Shown piece after piece: positions 55,484-64,000 of a stretch of 64,000 bases of DNA (position 1 is the first letter of the stretch; each line of letters starts with the position of its first letter). The translations under genes were made by a program, and so were the position numbers. The stretch is from CAJXYS01 sp913063035 (GTDB lineage Bacteria > Pseudomonadota > Alphaproteobacteria > Rhodobacterales > Rhodobacteraceae), in NCBI RefSeq assembly GCF_050586465.1, contig NZ_JBOCEG010000001.1, positions 372,001-436,000 on the forward strand. Direction: 5' to 3'. Below the pieces are notes generated by a model, which ran no database searches, was not told the DNA's origin, and saw only the letters and a list, made by a program, of their open reading frames with translations.

Positions 55484-57664
55484 TCAGCCCTTCCGCTTGC
55501 GCCGCACATTCCCACCCCGCTGCCCCGGCCGCCCCGCCGTCGACCGTCCGCTGGCCTTCGTCGCCTCGGCCGATGCCTTTTCCACCGCCTGCTGGCGCGC
55601 CAGCGGGTCGTCATGCACGGCGAGGTCCACGGCCTCGAGCCGCTGGATCTCGTCGCGGAGCCGTGCGGCCTCCTCGAATTCGAGGTTCTCGGCGGCTTTC
55701 ATCATCCGGTCCTTCAGCCCGTCGAGATGAGCCTGCAGGTTCTGCCCGACCATCGGCTTCTCGATCTCGGCGGTGACGCGGGCCATGTCCGTGTCGCCCT
55801 TGTAGAGCCCGGCCAGCACGTCCTCGACGTTCTTGCGGATCGTCTCGGGGGTGATGCCGTGTTCCTCGTTATAGGCGATCTGCTTGGTACGGCGGCGGTC
55901 GGTCTCGCCGATGGCGCGTTCCATGCTGCCCGTGACGCGGTCGGCATACATGATCACCCGGCCGTCCGCGTTCCGCGCCGCCCGCCCGATGGTCTGGATC
56001 AGCGAGGTTTCCGAGCGCAGGAAACCCTCCTTGTCGGCATCGAGGATCGCCACCAGCCCGCATTCGGGGATGTCGAGCCCCTCGCGCAGCAGGTTGATCC
56101 CCACCAGCACGTCGAAGGCGCCGAGGCGCAGGTCCCGCAGGATCTCGATCCGCTCGATCGTGTCGATGTCGGAATGCATGTAGCGCACGCGGATTCCCTG
56201 TTCGTGCAGGTACTCCGTCAGATCCTCGGCCATGCGCTTGGTCAGCGTGGTGCAGAGCGTGCGGTACCCCGCCTGACTGACGCGCCGCACCTCGTCCAGC
56301 AGGTCGTCGACCTGGGTGCCGACCGGGCGCACCTCCACCGGCGGGTCGAGCAGGCCGGTGGGCCGGATCACCTGCTCGGCGAAGACGCCGCCGGTCTGAT
56401 CCAGCTCCCACGGGCCGGGCGTGGCCGAGACGAACACGGATTGCGGGCGCATCGCGTCCCACTCCTCGAACTTGAGGGGGCGGTTGTCCATGCAGGAGGG
56501 CAGGCGGAAGCCGTGCTCGGCCAGGGTGAACTTGCGGCGGTAGTCGCCCCGGTACATGCCGCCGATCTGGGGGACGGTGACATGGCTCTCGTCGGCGAAG
56601 ACGATGGCGTTGTCGGGGATGTATTCGAACAGCGTCGGTGGCGGCTCGCCCGGCGCGCGCCCCGTCAGGTAGCGCGAGTAGTTCTCGATCCCGTTGCAGG
56701 CGCCGGTGGCCTCCATCATCTCGATGTCGAAATTGGTGCGCTGTTCCAGCCGCTGGGCTTCCAGCAGCTTGCCCTCGGCGACCAGCTGATCCAGCCGCTG
56801 GCGCAGTTCCTTCTTGATGTTGGTGATCGCCTGCCTGAGCGTCGGCTTCGGCGTGACGTAATGTGAATTCGCGTAGACGCGGATACGGTCGAAGGTGCCG
56901 GTCTTCTCGCCGGTGAGCGGGTCGAACTCGGTGATGGTCTCGAGTTCCTCGCCGAAGAACGACAGCCGCCAGGCCCGGTCCTCGAGGTGGGCGGGGAAAA
57001 TCTCGAGCACGTCGCCGCGCACGCGGAAGGTGCCGCGCTGGAACGCCTGGTCGTTGCGCTTGTATTGCTGGGCCACCAGGTCGGCCATGATCTTGCGCTG
57101 GTCGTAGTCGTTGCCCGCGACCAGGTCGAGGGTCATGGCGCCGTAGGTCTCGACCGACCCGATACCGTAGATGCAGCTGACCGACGCCACGATGATCACG
57201 TCGTCGCGTTCCAGAAGCGCCCGGGTGGCCGAGTGGCGCATCCGGTCGATCTGCTCGTTGATCTGGGCTTCCTTCTCGATATAGGTGTCCGAGCGGGGCA
57301 CGTAGGCTTCGGGCTGGTAGTAGTCGTAGTAGCTGACGAAATACTCCACCGCGTTGTCGGGAAAGAACCCCTTGAACTCGCCGTAGAGCTGTGCGGCCAG
57401 CGTCTTGTTGGGCGCCAGGATGATGGCCGGGCGCTGGGTTTCCTCGATCACCTTGCCCATGGTGAAGGTCTTGCCGGTGCCCGTCGCGCCCAGCAGCACC
57501 TGGTCGCGTTCGCCTTCGGCGACGCCGCCGGCAAGTTCGGCGATGGCGGTCGGCTGGTCGCCGGCCGGCTGGAACTCGGTCTGCATCACGAAGCGCTTGC
57601 CGCCTTCGAGCTTCTCGCGTTCGTCAACATCCGGGGCGGGGGCGTGGAGAATCGGGTCTGACAT
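55484..57664 (-). CDS. uvrB: UvrABC excision nuclease subunit B
   Basis: 726 residues. Helicase motif I is GATGTGKTFTM (59-69), followed by the beta hairpin region YDYYQPEAYVP, the DEAD-like ADESH box, TATPGPWE and QTIGRAARN (motif VI), and a C-terminal UVR domain that binds UvrC. UvrB verifies DNA damage in nucleotide excision repair. The start at 57664 matches the usual length; the frame is open to 58033 but has no conservation there. Confidence 0.97.
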   Translation of the reverse strand: MSDPILHAPAPDVDEREKLEGGKRFVMQTEFQPAGDQPTAIAELAGGVAEGERDQVLLGATGTGKTFTMGKVIEETQRPAIILAPNKTLAAQLYGEFKGFFPDNAVEYFVSYYDYYQPEAYVPRSDTYIEKEAQINEQIDRMRHSATRALLERDDVIIVASVSCIYGIGSVETYGAMTLDLVAGNDYDQRKIMADLVAQQYKRNDQAFQRGTFRVRGDVLEIFPAHLEDRAWRLSFFGEELETITEFDPLTGEKTGTFDRIRVYANSHYVTPKPTLRQAITNIKKELRQRLDQLVAEGKLLEAQRLEQRTNFDIEMMEATGACNGIENYSRYLTGRAPGEPPPTLFEYIPDNAIVFADESHVTVPQIGGMYRGDYRRKFTLAEHGFRLPSCMDNRPLKFEEWDAMRPQSVFVSATPGPWELDQTGGVFAEQVIRPTGLLDPPVEVRPVGTQVDDLLDEVRRVSQAGYRTLCTTLTKRMAEDLTEYLHEQGIRVRYMHSDIDTIERIEILRDLRLGAFDVLVGINLLREGLDIPECGLVAILDADKEGFLRSETSLIQTIGRAARNADGRVIMYADRVTGSMERAIGETDRRRTKQIAYNEEHGITPETIRKNVEDVLAGLYKGDTDMARVTAEIEKPMVGQNLQAHLDGLKDRMMKAAENLEFEEAARLRDEIQRLEAVDLAVHDDPLARQQAVEKASAEATKASGRSTAGRPGQRGGNVRRKRKG

Positions 57665-57763
57665 GGATCGCTTTCTCGTCGGAACTGTTCCTAGGATGGG
57701 CCCAAACGGCGCGGGTTCAAGGCGGGCGTTGACGCCGATGGGGCGTCGGCGCACCTTCGGGGC

Positions 57764-58534
57764 ATGATCCGGGCGGTTTGTCTCGATATAGCGGGTGTGC
57801 TCTACCAAGGCGATGCGGCGGTTCCCGGCGCAGCGGACGCCGTGGCACGGCTGCGGGCGGCCGGCCTGCCGGTGCGGTTCCTGACGAACTCGTCCCGCAG
57901 CCCGAAACGCGCCGTTCTGGAAAAGCTTGCCCGTTTCGGGATCGCGGCCGCCCCGGACGAGCTGTTCACCCCCGTCGCCGCCGCCCGCGCCTGGCTGGAC
58001 GAGACAGGTCACCGGGCCCATTTGCTGGTGCACCCGGCACTCGAGGAGGATTTCGCGGGGGGCGACTGGCAGGGTCCGCCGGCGGTCGTTCTCGGCGATG
58101 CGGGGGCAGGTTTCACCTATGACCGGCTGAACGCCGCATTCCGGCTGCTGGCCGATGGCGCGCCGTTTCTCGCGCTGGCGGCGAACCGGGTGTTCCGCGA
58201 CGCCGATGGCCTGCTCAGCCTGGATGCCGGGGCTTTCGTCCGGGCGCTGGAATATGCCAGCGGGACCGAGGCGCAGGTGCTGGGCAAACCCGCGCCGGCG
58301 TTTTTCGCGGCGGCGGTCGCCAGCACCGGCTGCCCGCCGGGAACCGTCGCCATGATCGGCGACGATGCCGAGAACGACGTGGCCGGGGCGCTGCGCGCGG
58401 GGCTCGGGCAGGGGGTTCTTGTCCGCACGGGCAAGTATCGCGCCGGCGACGAGACGGCGGTGGACCCGCCGCCCTCACACCTGGCCGACGACCTGGGCGC
58501 CGCGGTGGCGCATATTTTGAACGACGCCGGCTGA
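57764..58534 (+). CDS. HAD-superfamily IIA hydrolase, LHPP-like
   Basis: 256 residues. Motif I is CLDIAGVLY (residues 6-14): the nucleophile Asp is followed by IAG, whereas most HAD enzymes have a second Asp two residues on. The same change is seen in LHPP-type phosphatases. Motif II is FLTNSSRSP and motif IV GDDAENDVAGA. The cap is the IIA type. Likely a small-molecule or phosphoamino acid phosphatase; substrate unknown. It diverges from uvrB. Confidence 0.85.
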   Translation: MIRAVCLDIAGVLYQGDAAVPGAADAVARLRAAGLPVRFLTNSSRSPKRAVLEKLARFGIAAAPDELFTPVAAARAWLDETGHRAHLLVHPALEEDFAGGDWQGPPAVVLGDAGAGFTYDRLNAAFRLLADGAPFLALAANRVFRDADGLLSLDAGAFVRALEYASGTEAQVLGKPAPAFFAAAVASTGCPPGTVAMIGDDAENDVAGALRAGLGQGVLVRTGKYRAGDETAVDPPPSHLADDLGAAVAHILNDAG

Positions 58535-58566
58535 CCGCCACCGGGTCCGGCGCGAGGAGAGAGCAG

Positions 58567-59529
58567 ATGAGCGATACCTTCTTCCAACCCGTTTCGGGAT
58601 TCGAGCTGCCGCGCTTCGCCGGTGTGCCCAGCTTCATGCGCCTGCCGCATGTGCCGCCCGGGCATCCGCGCTTTCCCGAGGTGGAGATCGGGCTGGTCGG
58701 CGTGCCCTGGGACAGCGGCACCACGAACCGCCCCGGGCCCCGCCACGGCCCGCGGCAGCTGCGCGATCTCTCGACGATGATCCGGGCCGAGAACGGCGCG
58801 ACCGGTATCCGCCCCTTCGAAGCGGCGCGCTGCGCGGATCTGGGCGATGTGGGGCCGAACCCCGCCGACCTGCAGGACAGCATGGACCGGATCACCGCCC
58901 TTTACGGCCAGCTGCGCGCGGCGGGCATCCGGCCGCTTACCGCGGGGGGCGATCATCTCTGCTCCTTGCCGATCCTGCGTGCGCTCGCCGCCGACGCGCC
59001 GCTCGGCATGGTGCATTTCGACAGCCACACGGACCTGTTTCACAGCTATTTCGGCGGCACGATGTATACCCACGGCACGCCGTTCCGCCGCGCGGTGGAA
59101 GAGGGGCTTCTCGACCCGAAGCGTGTCGTTCAGATCGGCATCCGCGGGACGGCCTACGACCGCGAAGACCGGGATTTCGCCGACAGCGTCGGTATCCGGG
59201 TCATTCCGATCGAGGAATTCCACGCCCGTGGCGTGGCCGACGTGATGCAGGAGGCCCGCGCCATTGCCGGCACGGGGCGGACATACGTGTCCTACGACAT
59301 CGATTTCGTCGATCCGGCCTTCGCGCCCGGCACCGGCACACCCGAGGTGGGCGGTCCGAATTCCTTCGAGGCGCTCGAGGTGGTCCGCGCGCTGGCGGGT
59401 CTCGATATCGTGGGCGCCGACATGGTGGAGGTCTCGCCACCCTTCGACCCGAGCGGGAACACGGCCTTTCTCGGCGTGTCTATCATGTTCGAGCTGCTGT
59501 GCGTGATGGCGTCCGCCGGCGCGCCCTGA
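58567..59529 (+). CDS. Agmatinase/ureohydrolase family protein
   Basis: 320 residues. Manganese-site motifs are GGDH (127-130), FDSHTDLF (Asp152, His154, Asp156) and SYDIDFVDPAFAPGTGTPE. In the usual DAHxD motif the second position is Ala; here it is Ser. The fold would hydrolyse a guanidino compound to urea, agmatine or guanidinobutyrate for example, and the exact substrate is open. GAGAGAG precedes the ATG. Confidence 0.85.
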   Translation: MSDTFFQPVSGFELPRFAGVPSFMRLPHVPPGHPRFPEVEIGLVGVPWDSGTTNRPGPRHGPRQLRDLSTMIRAENGATGIRPFEAARCADLGDVGPNPADLQDSMDRITALYGQLRAAGIRPLTAGGDHLCSLPILRALAADAPLGMVHFDSHTDLFHSYFGGTMYTHGTPFRRAVEEGLLDPKRVVQIGIRGTAYDREDRDFADSVGIRVIPIEEFHARGVADVMQEARAIAGTGRTYVSYDIDFVDPAFAPGTGTPEVGGPNSFEALEVVRALAGLDIVGADMVEVSPPFDPSGNTAFLGVSIMFELLCVMASAGAP

Positions 59530-59610
59530 CGGCGGCCGATCCGGCGCTCGGCCGTGTGGCGCGGCCGTGCTATGAATGGTCCGGAGACGAAACCGGACTA
59601 GGTATTTCGT

Positions 59611-60312
59611 ATGCGCGCGCTCTTTCTGATCCTCGCTCTCTTCGCGTCCCCCGCCGCCGCGGAAGACGTGGAACTCGAACTCGTGCTGCTGGCCGACGCC
59701 TCGGGATCGATCACCGCGCAGGAGATCCAGTTCCAGCGTGAAGGCTATGCCGAGGCCATGACCGATCCCGGCGTGCTGTCCGCCATTTCCAATACCGCCT
59801 ATGGCGTGATCGCCGTGACCTACGTGGAATGGGCGGCCAACACCGCGGTGGTCGTCGACTGGACCCGGATCGACGGCCCCGAGAGCGCGGCCGCCTTCGC
59901 CGCGGCCCTGGTGACCCCGCCCCGGCAGGCCTATGGACGCAACGCGATCGGATCGGCGCTGCTGGACGGCAAGCGCATGATCGAGGAAAACGGGTTCGAG
60001 GGCTGGCGCAAGGTGATCGATTTCTCCGGCGACAGCCCCAACAGCTATTCGGGTCCGTCCATCGAAGCGGCGCGCACGGAGGTCGTGGCGGCCGGGATCA
60101 CCATCAACGGCCTGCCGATCCTCTGCCGGTTCTGCGACACGCCCGCCCGCTACCCCGACCTCGGCGCGATCTACGAGCAACGCATCATCGGCGGTCCGGG
60201 TGCCTTCGTCGTGACCGCCGCGAACGAGGCGGACCTCGCCGACGCGATCAAGCGCAAGCTGATCCTCGAAATCTCGGGCGAGATGCCGGCCGCACAGGTT
60301 GCCCGGCGCTGA
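59611..60312 (+). CDS. DUF1194 family exported VWA-like protein
   Basis: 233 residues with a signal peptide (LFLILALFASPAAA, residues 4-17). The mature domain begins ELVLLADASGSI, a metal-ion-dependent adhesion site motif (DxSxS), and contains VIDFSGDSPNS. DUF1194 resembles von Willebrand factor A domains. The family has no known function. It lies beside an ankyrin and another VWA gene of the same exported type. Confidence 0.85.
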   Translation: MRALFLILALFASPAAAEDVELELVLLADASGSITAQEIQFQREGYAEAMTDPGVLSAISNTAYGVIAVTYVEWAANTAVVVDWTRIDGPESAAAFAAALVTPPRQAYGRNAIGSALLDGKRMIEENGFEGWRKVIDFSGDSPNSYSGPSIEAARTEVVAAGITINGLPILCRFCDTPARYPDLGAIYEQRIIGGPGAFVVTAANEADLADAIKRKLILEISGEMPAAQVARR

Positions 60313-60318
60313 CCCGGC

Positions 60319-61383
60319 TCACTCGAAGCGCAGATCGTTCAGCCGCCAGTAGACCTCATGCGCCTTCATCGCCTCGCGGGGGGCGATCAGGTCCCAGGCG
60401 GTCTTGCCGTTGTTGTCGAGCAGATCGGTCCGTGCCCCGTTGTCGAGCAGGGCGTCAATGACACCGGGCGCGCGCGAGAGCCGCGCCGCGTAATGGAGGG
60501 GCGTCGACCCGGGCGGGGGCCGCACCGCGAAATCCGTGTCCCCGAAGGCCTTTTCGGGATCGTAGATCACGGACTCGGCCTTCAGCCGTGCATTCGGGTT
60601 CGCCCCGGCCGCGACCAGCGCCTCGATGATGCCGGCGTCCTTGGAATAGGCCGCCGCGATGTGAAGGATCGTCTCGTTGCCCGGATAGGCGATATCGGCC
60701 GGTGCGCCGGCCGCGAGCAGGCGCTCCACGATCTCGAGGTGGTTGCCCAGCACCGCGTCATGCAGCGCGGTGGAGCCCAGCACGTTCTGCAGCGCCGGGT
60801 CGGCACCGTAATCGAGCAGCACTTCCACCACGCCCGCCCGCCCGTGACCCGCGGCGACGTGCAGCGGGATCTGCGTGCCTTCACCGTCATCCGGCGCGAC
60901 GCCGGCCTCGAGCAGGGTGCGGACGATCTCGACATGGCCGCGCCGGGCGGCCTCGGCCAGGGGCGTGGCGAGTTCCTCGCTGCGCGGCGCCAGCTTGGCG
61001 CCGGCGGCGGCGAGCAGCTCCACGACCTCGGGCGCGCCGCCGGCCTCGGCCAGCATGTGCAGCGGCGCGATGCCGGTCAGCGTCCGGGCATCCGGGTTCG
61101 CTCCGGCCGCGAGCAGGGCCGCGGAGGCGGCCGGATCGGGATTGTAGGCGGCGGCCCAGTGCAGCGGCGTGCGCCCCTCGGCGTCCCGTGCCGTGGCCGG
61201 GGTGCCGGCCTCGAGGCAGGCGGCGATCTCGTCGGCGCTGGCCGCGGACAGGAAGTCCCGCGTGTTCCACGGCGCGCAGGTCTCGGCACCGGCGGCAACG
61301 GGGGGCACGAGGATGAGCAGGGCCGTCACCGGCAAGGCCAGGGCCGTCTTGAGGCGGTCGGTCAACATCAATGTCATTCGCAT
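60319..61383 (-). CDS. Exported ankyrin-repeat protein
   Basis: 354 residues: a signal peptide (ALALPVTALLILVPPVAAGA, about residues 13-32), then about eight ankyrin repeats with the TPLHxAA pattern (TPLHWAA, APLHMLA, IPLHVAA, TALHDAV, TILHIAA, TPLHYAA) and ending TAWDLI. Ankyrin domains bind proteins. The start may be the ATG at 61383, 61377 or 61368. It converges on the DUF1194 gene and diverges from the VWA gene. Confidence 0.88.
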   Translation of the reverse strand: MRMTLMLTDRLKTALALPVTALLILVPPVAAGAETCAPWNTRDFLSAASADEIAACLEAGTPATARDAEGRTPLHWAAAYNPDPAASAALLAAGANPDARTLTGIAPLHMLAEAGGAPEVVELLAAAGAKLAPRSEELATPLAEAARRGHVEIVRTLLEAGVAPDDGEGTQIPLHVAAGHGRAGVVEVLLDYGADPALQNVLGSTALHDAVLGNHLEIVERLLAAGAPADIAYPGNETILHIAAAYSKDAGIIEALVAAGANPNARLKAESVIYDPEKAFGDTDFAVRPPPGSTPLHYAARLSRAPGVIDALLDNGARTDLLDNNGKTAWDLIAPREAMKAHEVYWRLNDLRFE

Positions 61384-61501
61384 CCAATTGGGTGATCCTG
61401 CGACGGACGCCGTCGTCGTGGCAAGCCCTTATACGGGAAACGCATGCCGTTGGCGCGGCGCCGCGCCCGCGCTAAGCTCTCTGCAGAACAGGGGGGATGG
61501 C

Positions 61502-62239
61502 ATGTCTGCACCGAGGCTGAAACGACTGCTTGCCGGCGTCTGCGCCGCGGGCCTGGCGGCCGGCGCGCCCGACGCGGGCGGCGCCACGGGCTGCGCCGAG
61601 GATGCGATCCTCGTTTTCGATGGCTCGGGCAGCATGGCCGAGGTCGGGCACGACATCTCGGCCAACCCGCGCATCGTCGATGCCCGCGCCGCAGTGCGCC
61701 GTGCGATGCCGGATATCACCCCGTTCCGCGATGTCGGGCTTCTGATCTACGGCCCCGGCGCCGCGGATGCCTGTAGCGGGATAGATCTGCGTTTCCCGCC
61801 GGCGCCCGACGCGGCCCCGGCGGTGATCGCGGCCGTCGAGGGGCTGGAGCCGGCCGGCCTGACGCCGCTGGCGGCCTCGGTCGACCGGGCGGCCGCGGTG
61901 CTGGAGGCGGGCGGCGGGCCCGGCATCGTCGTGCTGGTCACCGACGGCAACGAGACCTGTGGCGGCCGGCCCTGCGCGCTCGGCGCCCGGCTGGCGGCGG
62001 AACGTCCGGGACTGCGCGTGCACGTGATCGGGTTCAAGGTGGTGGAGGATTACTTCAGCTGGAACAGCCCCGAGGCGGACAGCTACGACGGCGGCGAGAC
62101 CGTCGCCAAGTGTCTCGCCGACGCGACCGGCGGCATGTTCGTCTCCACGGATACGGTCGACGAGCTGACCCGCGCCTTGCAGGTGACGCTGGGCTGCGCC
62201 CTGATCGGCGCGGCCCCGCGCCGGCGCGGGGCGGGCTGA
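61502..62239 (+). CDS. Exported von Willebrand factor type A protein
   Basis: 245 residues: a signal peptide (about residues 1-27), then a VWA domain with MIDAS motif VFDGSGSMAEV (residues 38-48), the conserved Thr in AGLTPLAASV and LVTDGNETCGG. Disulfides are likely from several cysteines. It is divergent from the ankyrin gene and close to the DUF1194 gene, so the three may act together. Confidence 0.85.
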   Translation: MSAPRLKRLLAGVCAAGLAAGAPDAGGATGCAEDAILVFDGSGSMAEVGHDISANPRIVDARAAVRRAMPDITPFRDVGLLIYGPGAADACSGIDLRFPPAPDAAPAVIAAVEGLEPAGLTPLAASVDRAAAVLEAGGGPGIVVLVTDGNETCGGRPCALGARLAAERPGLRVHVIGFKVVEDYFSWNSPEADSYDGGETVAKCLADATGGMFVSTDTVDELTRALQVTLGCALIGAAPRRRGAG

Positions 62240-62313
62240 CCCTGCGCGCCCCGGGGCTGTGGGCTGCGTCGGTCCGAAAGCCGCATCGGTCGCGGGTTGT
62301 GACGGGGTGAGGG

Positions 62314-62952
62314 TCAGCGTGATATGACCACGTCAGACCGGATATCGAGATCGCGTTCGACGGCATCGACAAGGTATGCCGCGACCTCCGCGCGCGCGAC
62401 GAGACCGTTGCGCCAGGTCTCCGGTCGCTTGAGGATCCGCACGCGCCTTGAGTTGCGCCCGTTTATCAGGATTACCGGGCGGACGATCGTCCAGTCGACG
62501 GTGCTGTCCATTATGAGGCGCTCCTGCCGCCCCTTGTCCGCGTAGGCCCTGCCCAGCACCGCACGCTGCGCAACCCGCTCGGGCAGGCTCATGGCGTCGG
62601 CACTTCTGCCCGCGCCAAACCCGGTGACCGCCACGAGGCGGCTGACGCCGGCCCTGCTCATTTCGCGAAGAAGCACCTCGGTCGACTCCGAGAACAAGCT
62701 CACCCGGGACGTGGCGGGCGGCCGGGTCTTCATGCCCAGCGTGTAGATCACGGCCCGGGCGCCCTCGAGCGCGCGCGCAACGTCCCCCGGACGCAGCGCG
62801 TCGCCGGGAACCGGGTCGATCAAGTCTGTCGCCTGAATTGAGCCGGCACCCCTTGCGAAGGCCCTGACCTTAAGCCCGCGAGAGGCCGCCTCCTCGATAC
62901 ACCGCGCACCGATGCCAGAGGTGGCGCCGAAAACTACGATTGGTCCGTCCAT
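62314..62952 (-). CDS. NAD(P)-binding protein, NmrA/SDR-a type
   Basis: 212 residues. The Rossmann motif is VFGATSGIGARCIEEA (7-22); later segments VIYTLGMKT, VTGFGAG and WTIVRPVILING fit the NAD(P)H-binding group that includes NmrA and BLVRB-like proteins. The active-site Tyr-x3-Lys is weakly represented as YADKGRQE. Substrate or role as a redox sensor is unknown. Confidence 0.82.
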   Translation of the reverse strand: MDGPIVVFGATSGIGARCIEEAASRGLKVRAFARGAGSIQATDLIDPVPGDALRPGDVARALEGARAVIYTLGMKTRPPATSRVSLFSESTEVLLREMSRAGVSRLVAVTGFGAGRSADAMSLPERVAQRAVLGRAYADKGRQERLIMDSTVDWTIVRPVILINGRNSRRVRILKRPETWRNGLVARAEVAAYLVDAVERDLDIRSDVVISR

Positions 62953-63634
62953 CGCTTCGTGTCCTCGTTGTTAAGCCCGTGCCCATGGCACCGGGGGGCG
63001 TCCTGCAGGGGCGACGCGCCGCCACCGCGGGCGGTTGCGGGTGAAATTGCCCGGGTCCGGATCGGTTCCGGGACCTGTGCCCTCGAGATCCATGGTCCCG
63101 GTTTCCGGACATGGACGCCACGCGGTGAGGTGGCGGTCATGCCCGTGGCATCGCTGATTTTCCGGGCCCGCCACGCGGTGGCCGGCCCCGCCTGAACCTA
63201 TTGCGTGCGCCCGCCGGGGAAAGGTGGCGCGTGGGACCGGCGCCCCGGCCGCGCCTGTGGCGTCGGTCTGCCAGCCCCTGGACAGATCGCGGGCGCCTTC
63301 CGCGTGCCGGGGCCGTGGGAACGCCGATCCATCCGGGCTGGGGTGGGCGTCGGCCAGGACTCTTTTGCTTAGAAAAACGTAATAGTATTACTGGGCTGCT
63401 GGAAATAATATCAATAAAACATCGGATTAGTAGCGCATCTCCCAGAAAAAATACTTCGCTATTGCAAACTAAATTTGTCGAACTAAGATCCTCGGAATGA
63501 GTTAACCACGCGCGGCATTCGGCAAAGAGCGACCGCTCCATCCCACGGCTTGCCTGTTCGAAAACGGTAGCGGACCGGTGGAACAACCGGATCGCGGGGG
63601 CGTTGCGTGCTTCGAGCCGCGAAAGGAGAAAACA
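62953..63634. promoter_or_regulatory. Long intergenic region with an AT-rich core
   Basis: About 680 bases without a convincing gene. The first part is GC-rich, with short frames that look random. From about 63362 to 63500 the DNA becomes strikingly AT-rich (GAAATAATATCAATAAAAC, AAAAAATACTTCG) and contains GTAATAGTATTAC, a perfect inverted repeat about a central base at 63379-63391. This looks like a regulatory or horizontally acquired region before the 63635 gene. I could not assign a promoter. Confidence 0.45.
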
Positions 63635-64000
63635 ATGGAGACCTACGACCCGGACAAAGGCTACGTGGCCCTTCTTGGCTGGAGCCTCAACGCAATCGAC
63701 GCGGCCGACAGGTTCGACCGGCGCTATGTCGTGGTCGCACCTGCCTGGGCGGAAGCATATTGCGAAGAGAACGATATCCCTTTCATCGGCTGGGATTTCG
63801 ACCGGCTCAACGAACGCTCGCACGAGCTGGCGACCCGGCTGAAGGAAGAGGGCGTCGACGTTGCCATCCCGCTATACGAGGAGACGGTTGAATGGGCCGG
63901 CGCCATCAACGCCGTCCTGATGGACAATCCGCGCCTGCTCGGCCAGTCGATGCTCTTCCGCGACAAGTCCCTTATGAAGCGCCGGGCGCAGCTTGGCGGG
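63635..64000 (+). CDS. N-terminal part of an ATP-grasp family protein, cut by the window end
   Basis: The frame opens at an ATG after AAGGAGAA and runs to the end without a stop, 122 residues. The first part is a Rossmann-like pre-ATP-grasp domain (YVALLGWSLNAIDAADRF, RYVVVAPAW, ...VDVAIPLYEETVEWAGAI), and the last part reads LGQSMLFRDKSLMKRRAQLGG, the Lys-rich entry to an ATP-grasp domain. Ligases of this type join carboxylates to amines or other nucleophiles. No biosynthetic partner is visible; the AT-rich upstream region suggests special regulation or transfer. Confidence 0.65.
   Translation, partial: METYDPDKGYVALLGWSLNAIDAADRFDRRYVVVAPAWAEAYCEENDIPFIGWDFDRLNERSHELATRLKEEGVDVAIPLYEETVEWAGAINAVLMDNPRLLGQSMLFRDKSLMKRRAQLGG

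Noticed and set aside
62959..63195. 78-codon frame in the gap after the NmrA-like gene
   Set aside because: The predicted text is Arg/Pro/Gly-rich with no ribosome site or recognisable domain.

Overview
The window is GC-rich chromosomal DNA from an alphaproteobacterium, most likely a member of the Rhodobacterales/Rhodobacteraceae. The inference rests on gene content: UPF0314/DUF2585, DUF4864, DUF1194, BTLCP and DUF4168 proteins, a class I lysyl-tRNA synthetase, the gcvT-gcvH-gcvP order behind a tandem glycine riboswitch, and a leucine-rich leader before leuA. Most of the window is ordinary housekeeping and accessory chromosome. No phage module, CRISPR array, insertion-sequence transposase or secretion-system locus is visible.

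Layout. 1-4.7 kb: NnrS membrane protein, a small membrane protein, two related secreted Cys proteins facing each other, a BTLCP protease and a CPBP intramembrane protease. 5.0-7.7 kb: a three-gene ABC importer (Tat-exported binding protein, ATPase, permease). 7.76-10.28 kb: a 2.4-kb islet bounded by a 109-bp direct repeat, the right copy running into the 3' end of an intact tRNA-Gln(UUG). It holds two small exported proteins of unknown function, a decayed DUF1330 gene and a DUF2585 membrane protein, all in DNA less GC-rich than the surroundings. 10.4-13.5 kb: leftward capsule operon kpsT-kpsE-kdsA. 13.7-16.4 kb: nhaA, then a uracil-DNA glycosylase and an SseB-like gene. 16.4-23.1 kb: leftward elongasome cluster mreB-mreC-mreD-mrdA-rodA, followed by ghrA. 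23.2-25 kb: leuA preceded by a 29-codon leader with four consecutive Leu codons.

25-34.3 kb: glutathione transferase, SDR, FeS-type photolyase, an exported protein of 18.5 MORN repeats, NAD synthetase, OsmC, a zincin, GltX and a GGCT-like enzyme. 34.4-39 kb: glycine riboswitch and gcvTHP. 39-43.2 kb: DUF2254, a frameshifted small gene, trxC, tRNA-Ala(CGC), UspA, cspA, DUF4168 and a 61-aa ORF. 43.3-49.3 kb: ettA, nadD, dacB, a TerB-like gene and lysS. 49.5-59.5 kb: DUF4864, a large beta-helix protein, a PNPOx-fold protein, an orphan ParA, an exported rhodanese whose ribosome-binding site lies in a hairpin, a second UspA, an ABM-domain protein, a 29-aa lipoprotein, uvrB, a HAD phosphatase and a ureohydrolase. 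59.6-64 kb: a group of exported DUF1194, ankyrin and VWA proteins, an NAD(P)-binding protein, an AT-rich tract and the start of an ATP-grasp gene that runs off the end.

The signals least explained by standard annotation are the tRNA-Gln islet, the leuA leader, the hairpin over the rhodanese start, the convergent secreted paralogs and the AT-rich region before the terminal ATP-grasp gene. I do not see a clearly new multi-gene system; the islet is the best candidate for something not described.
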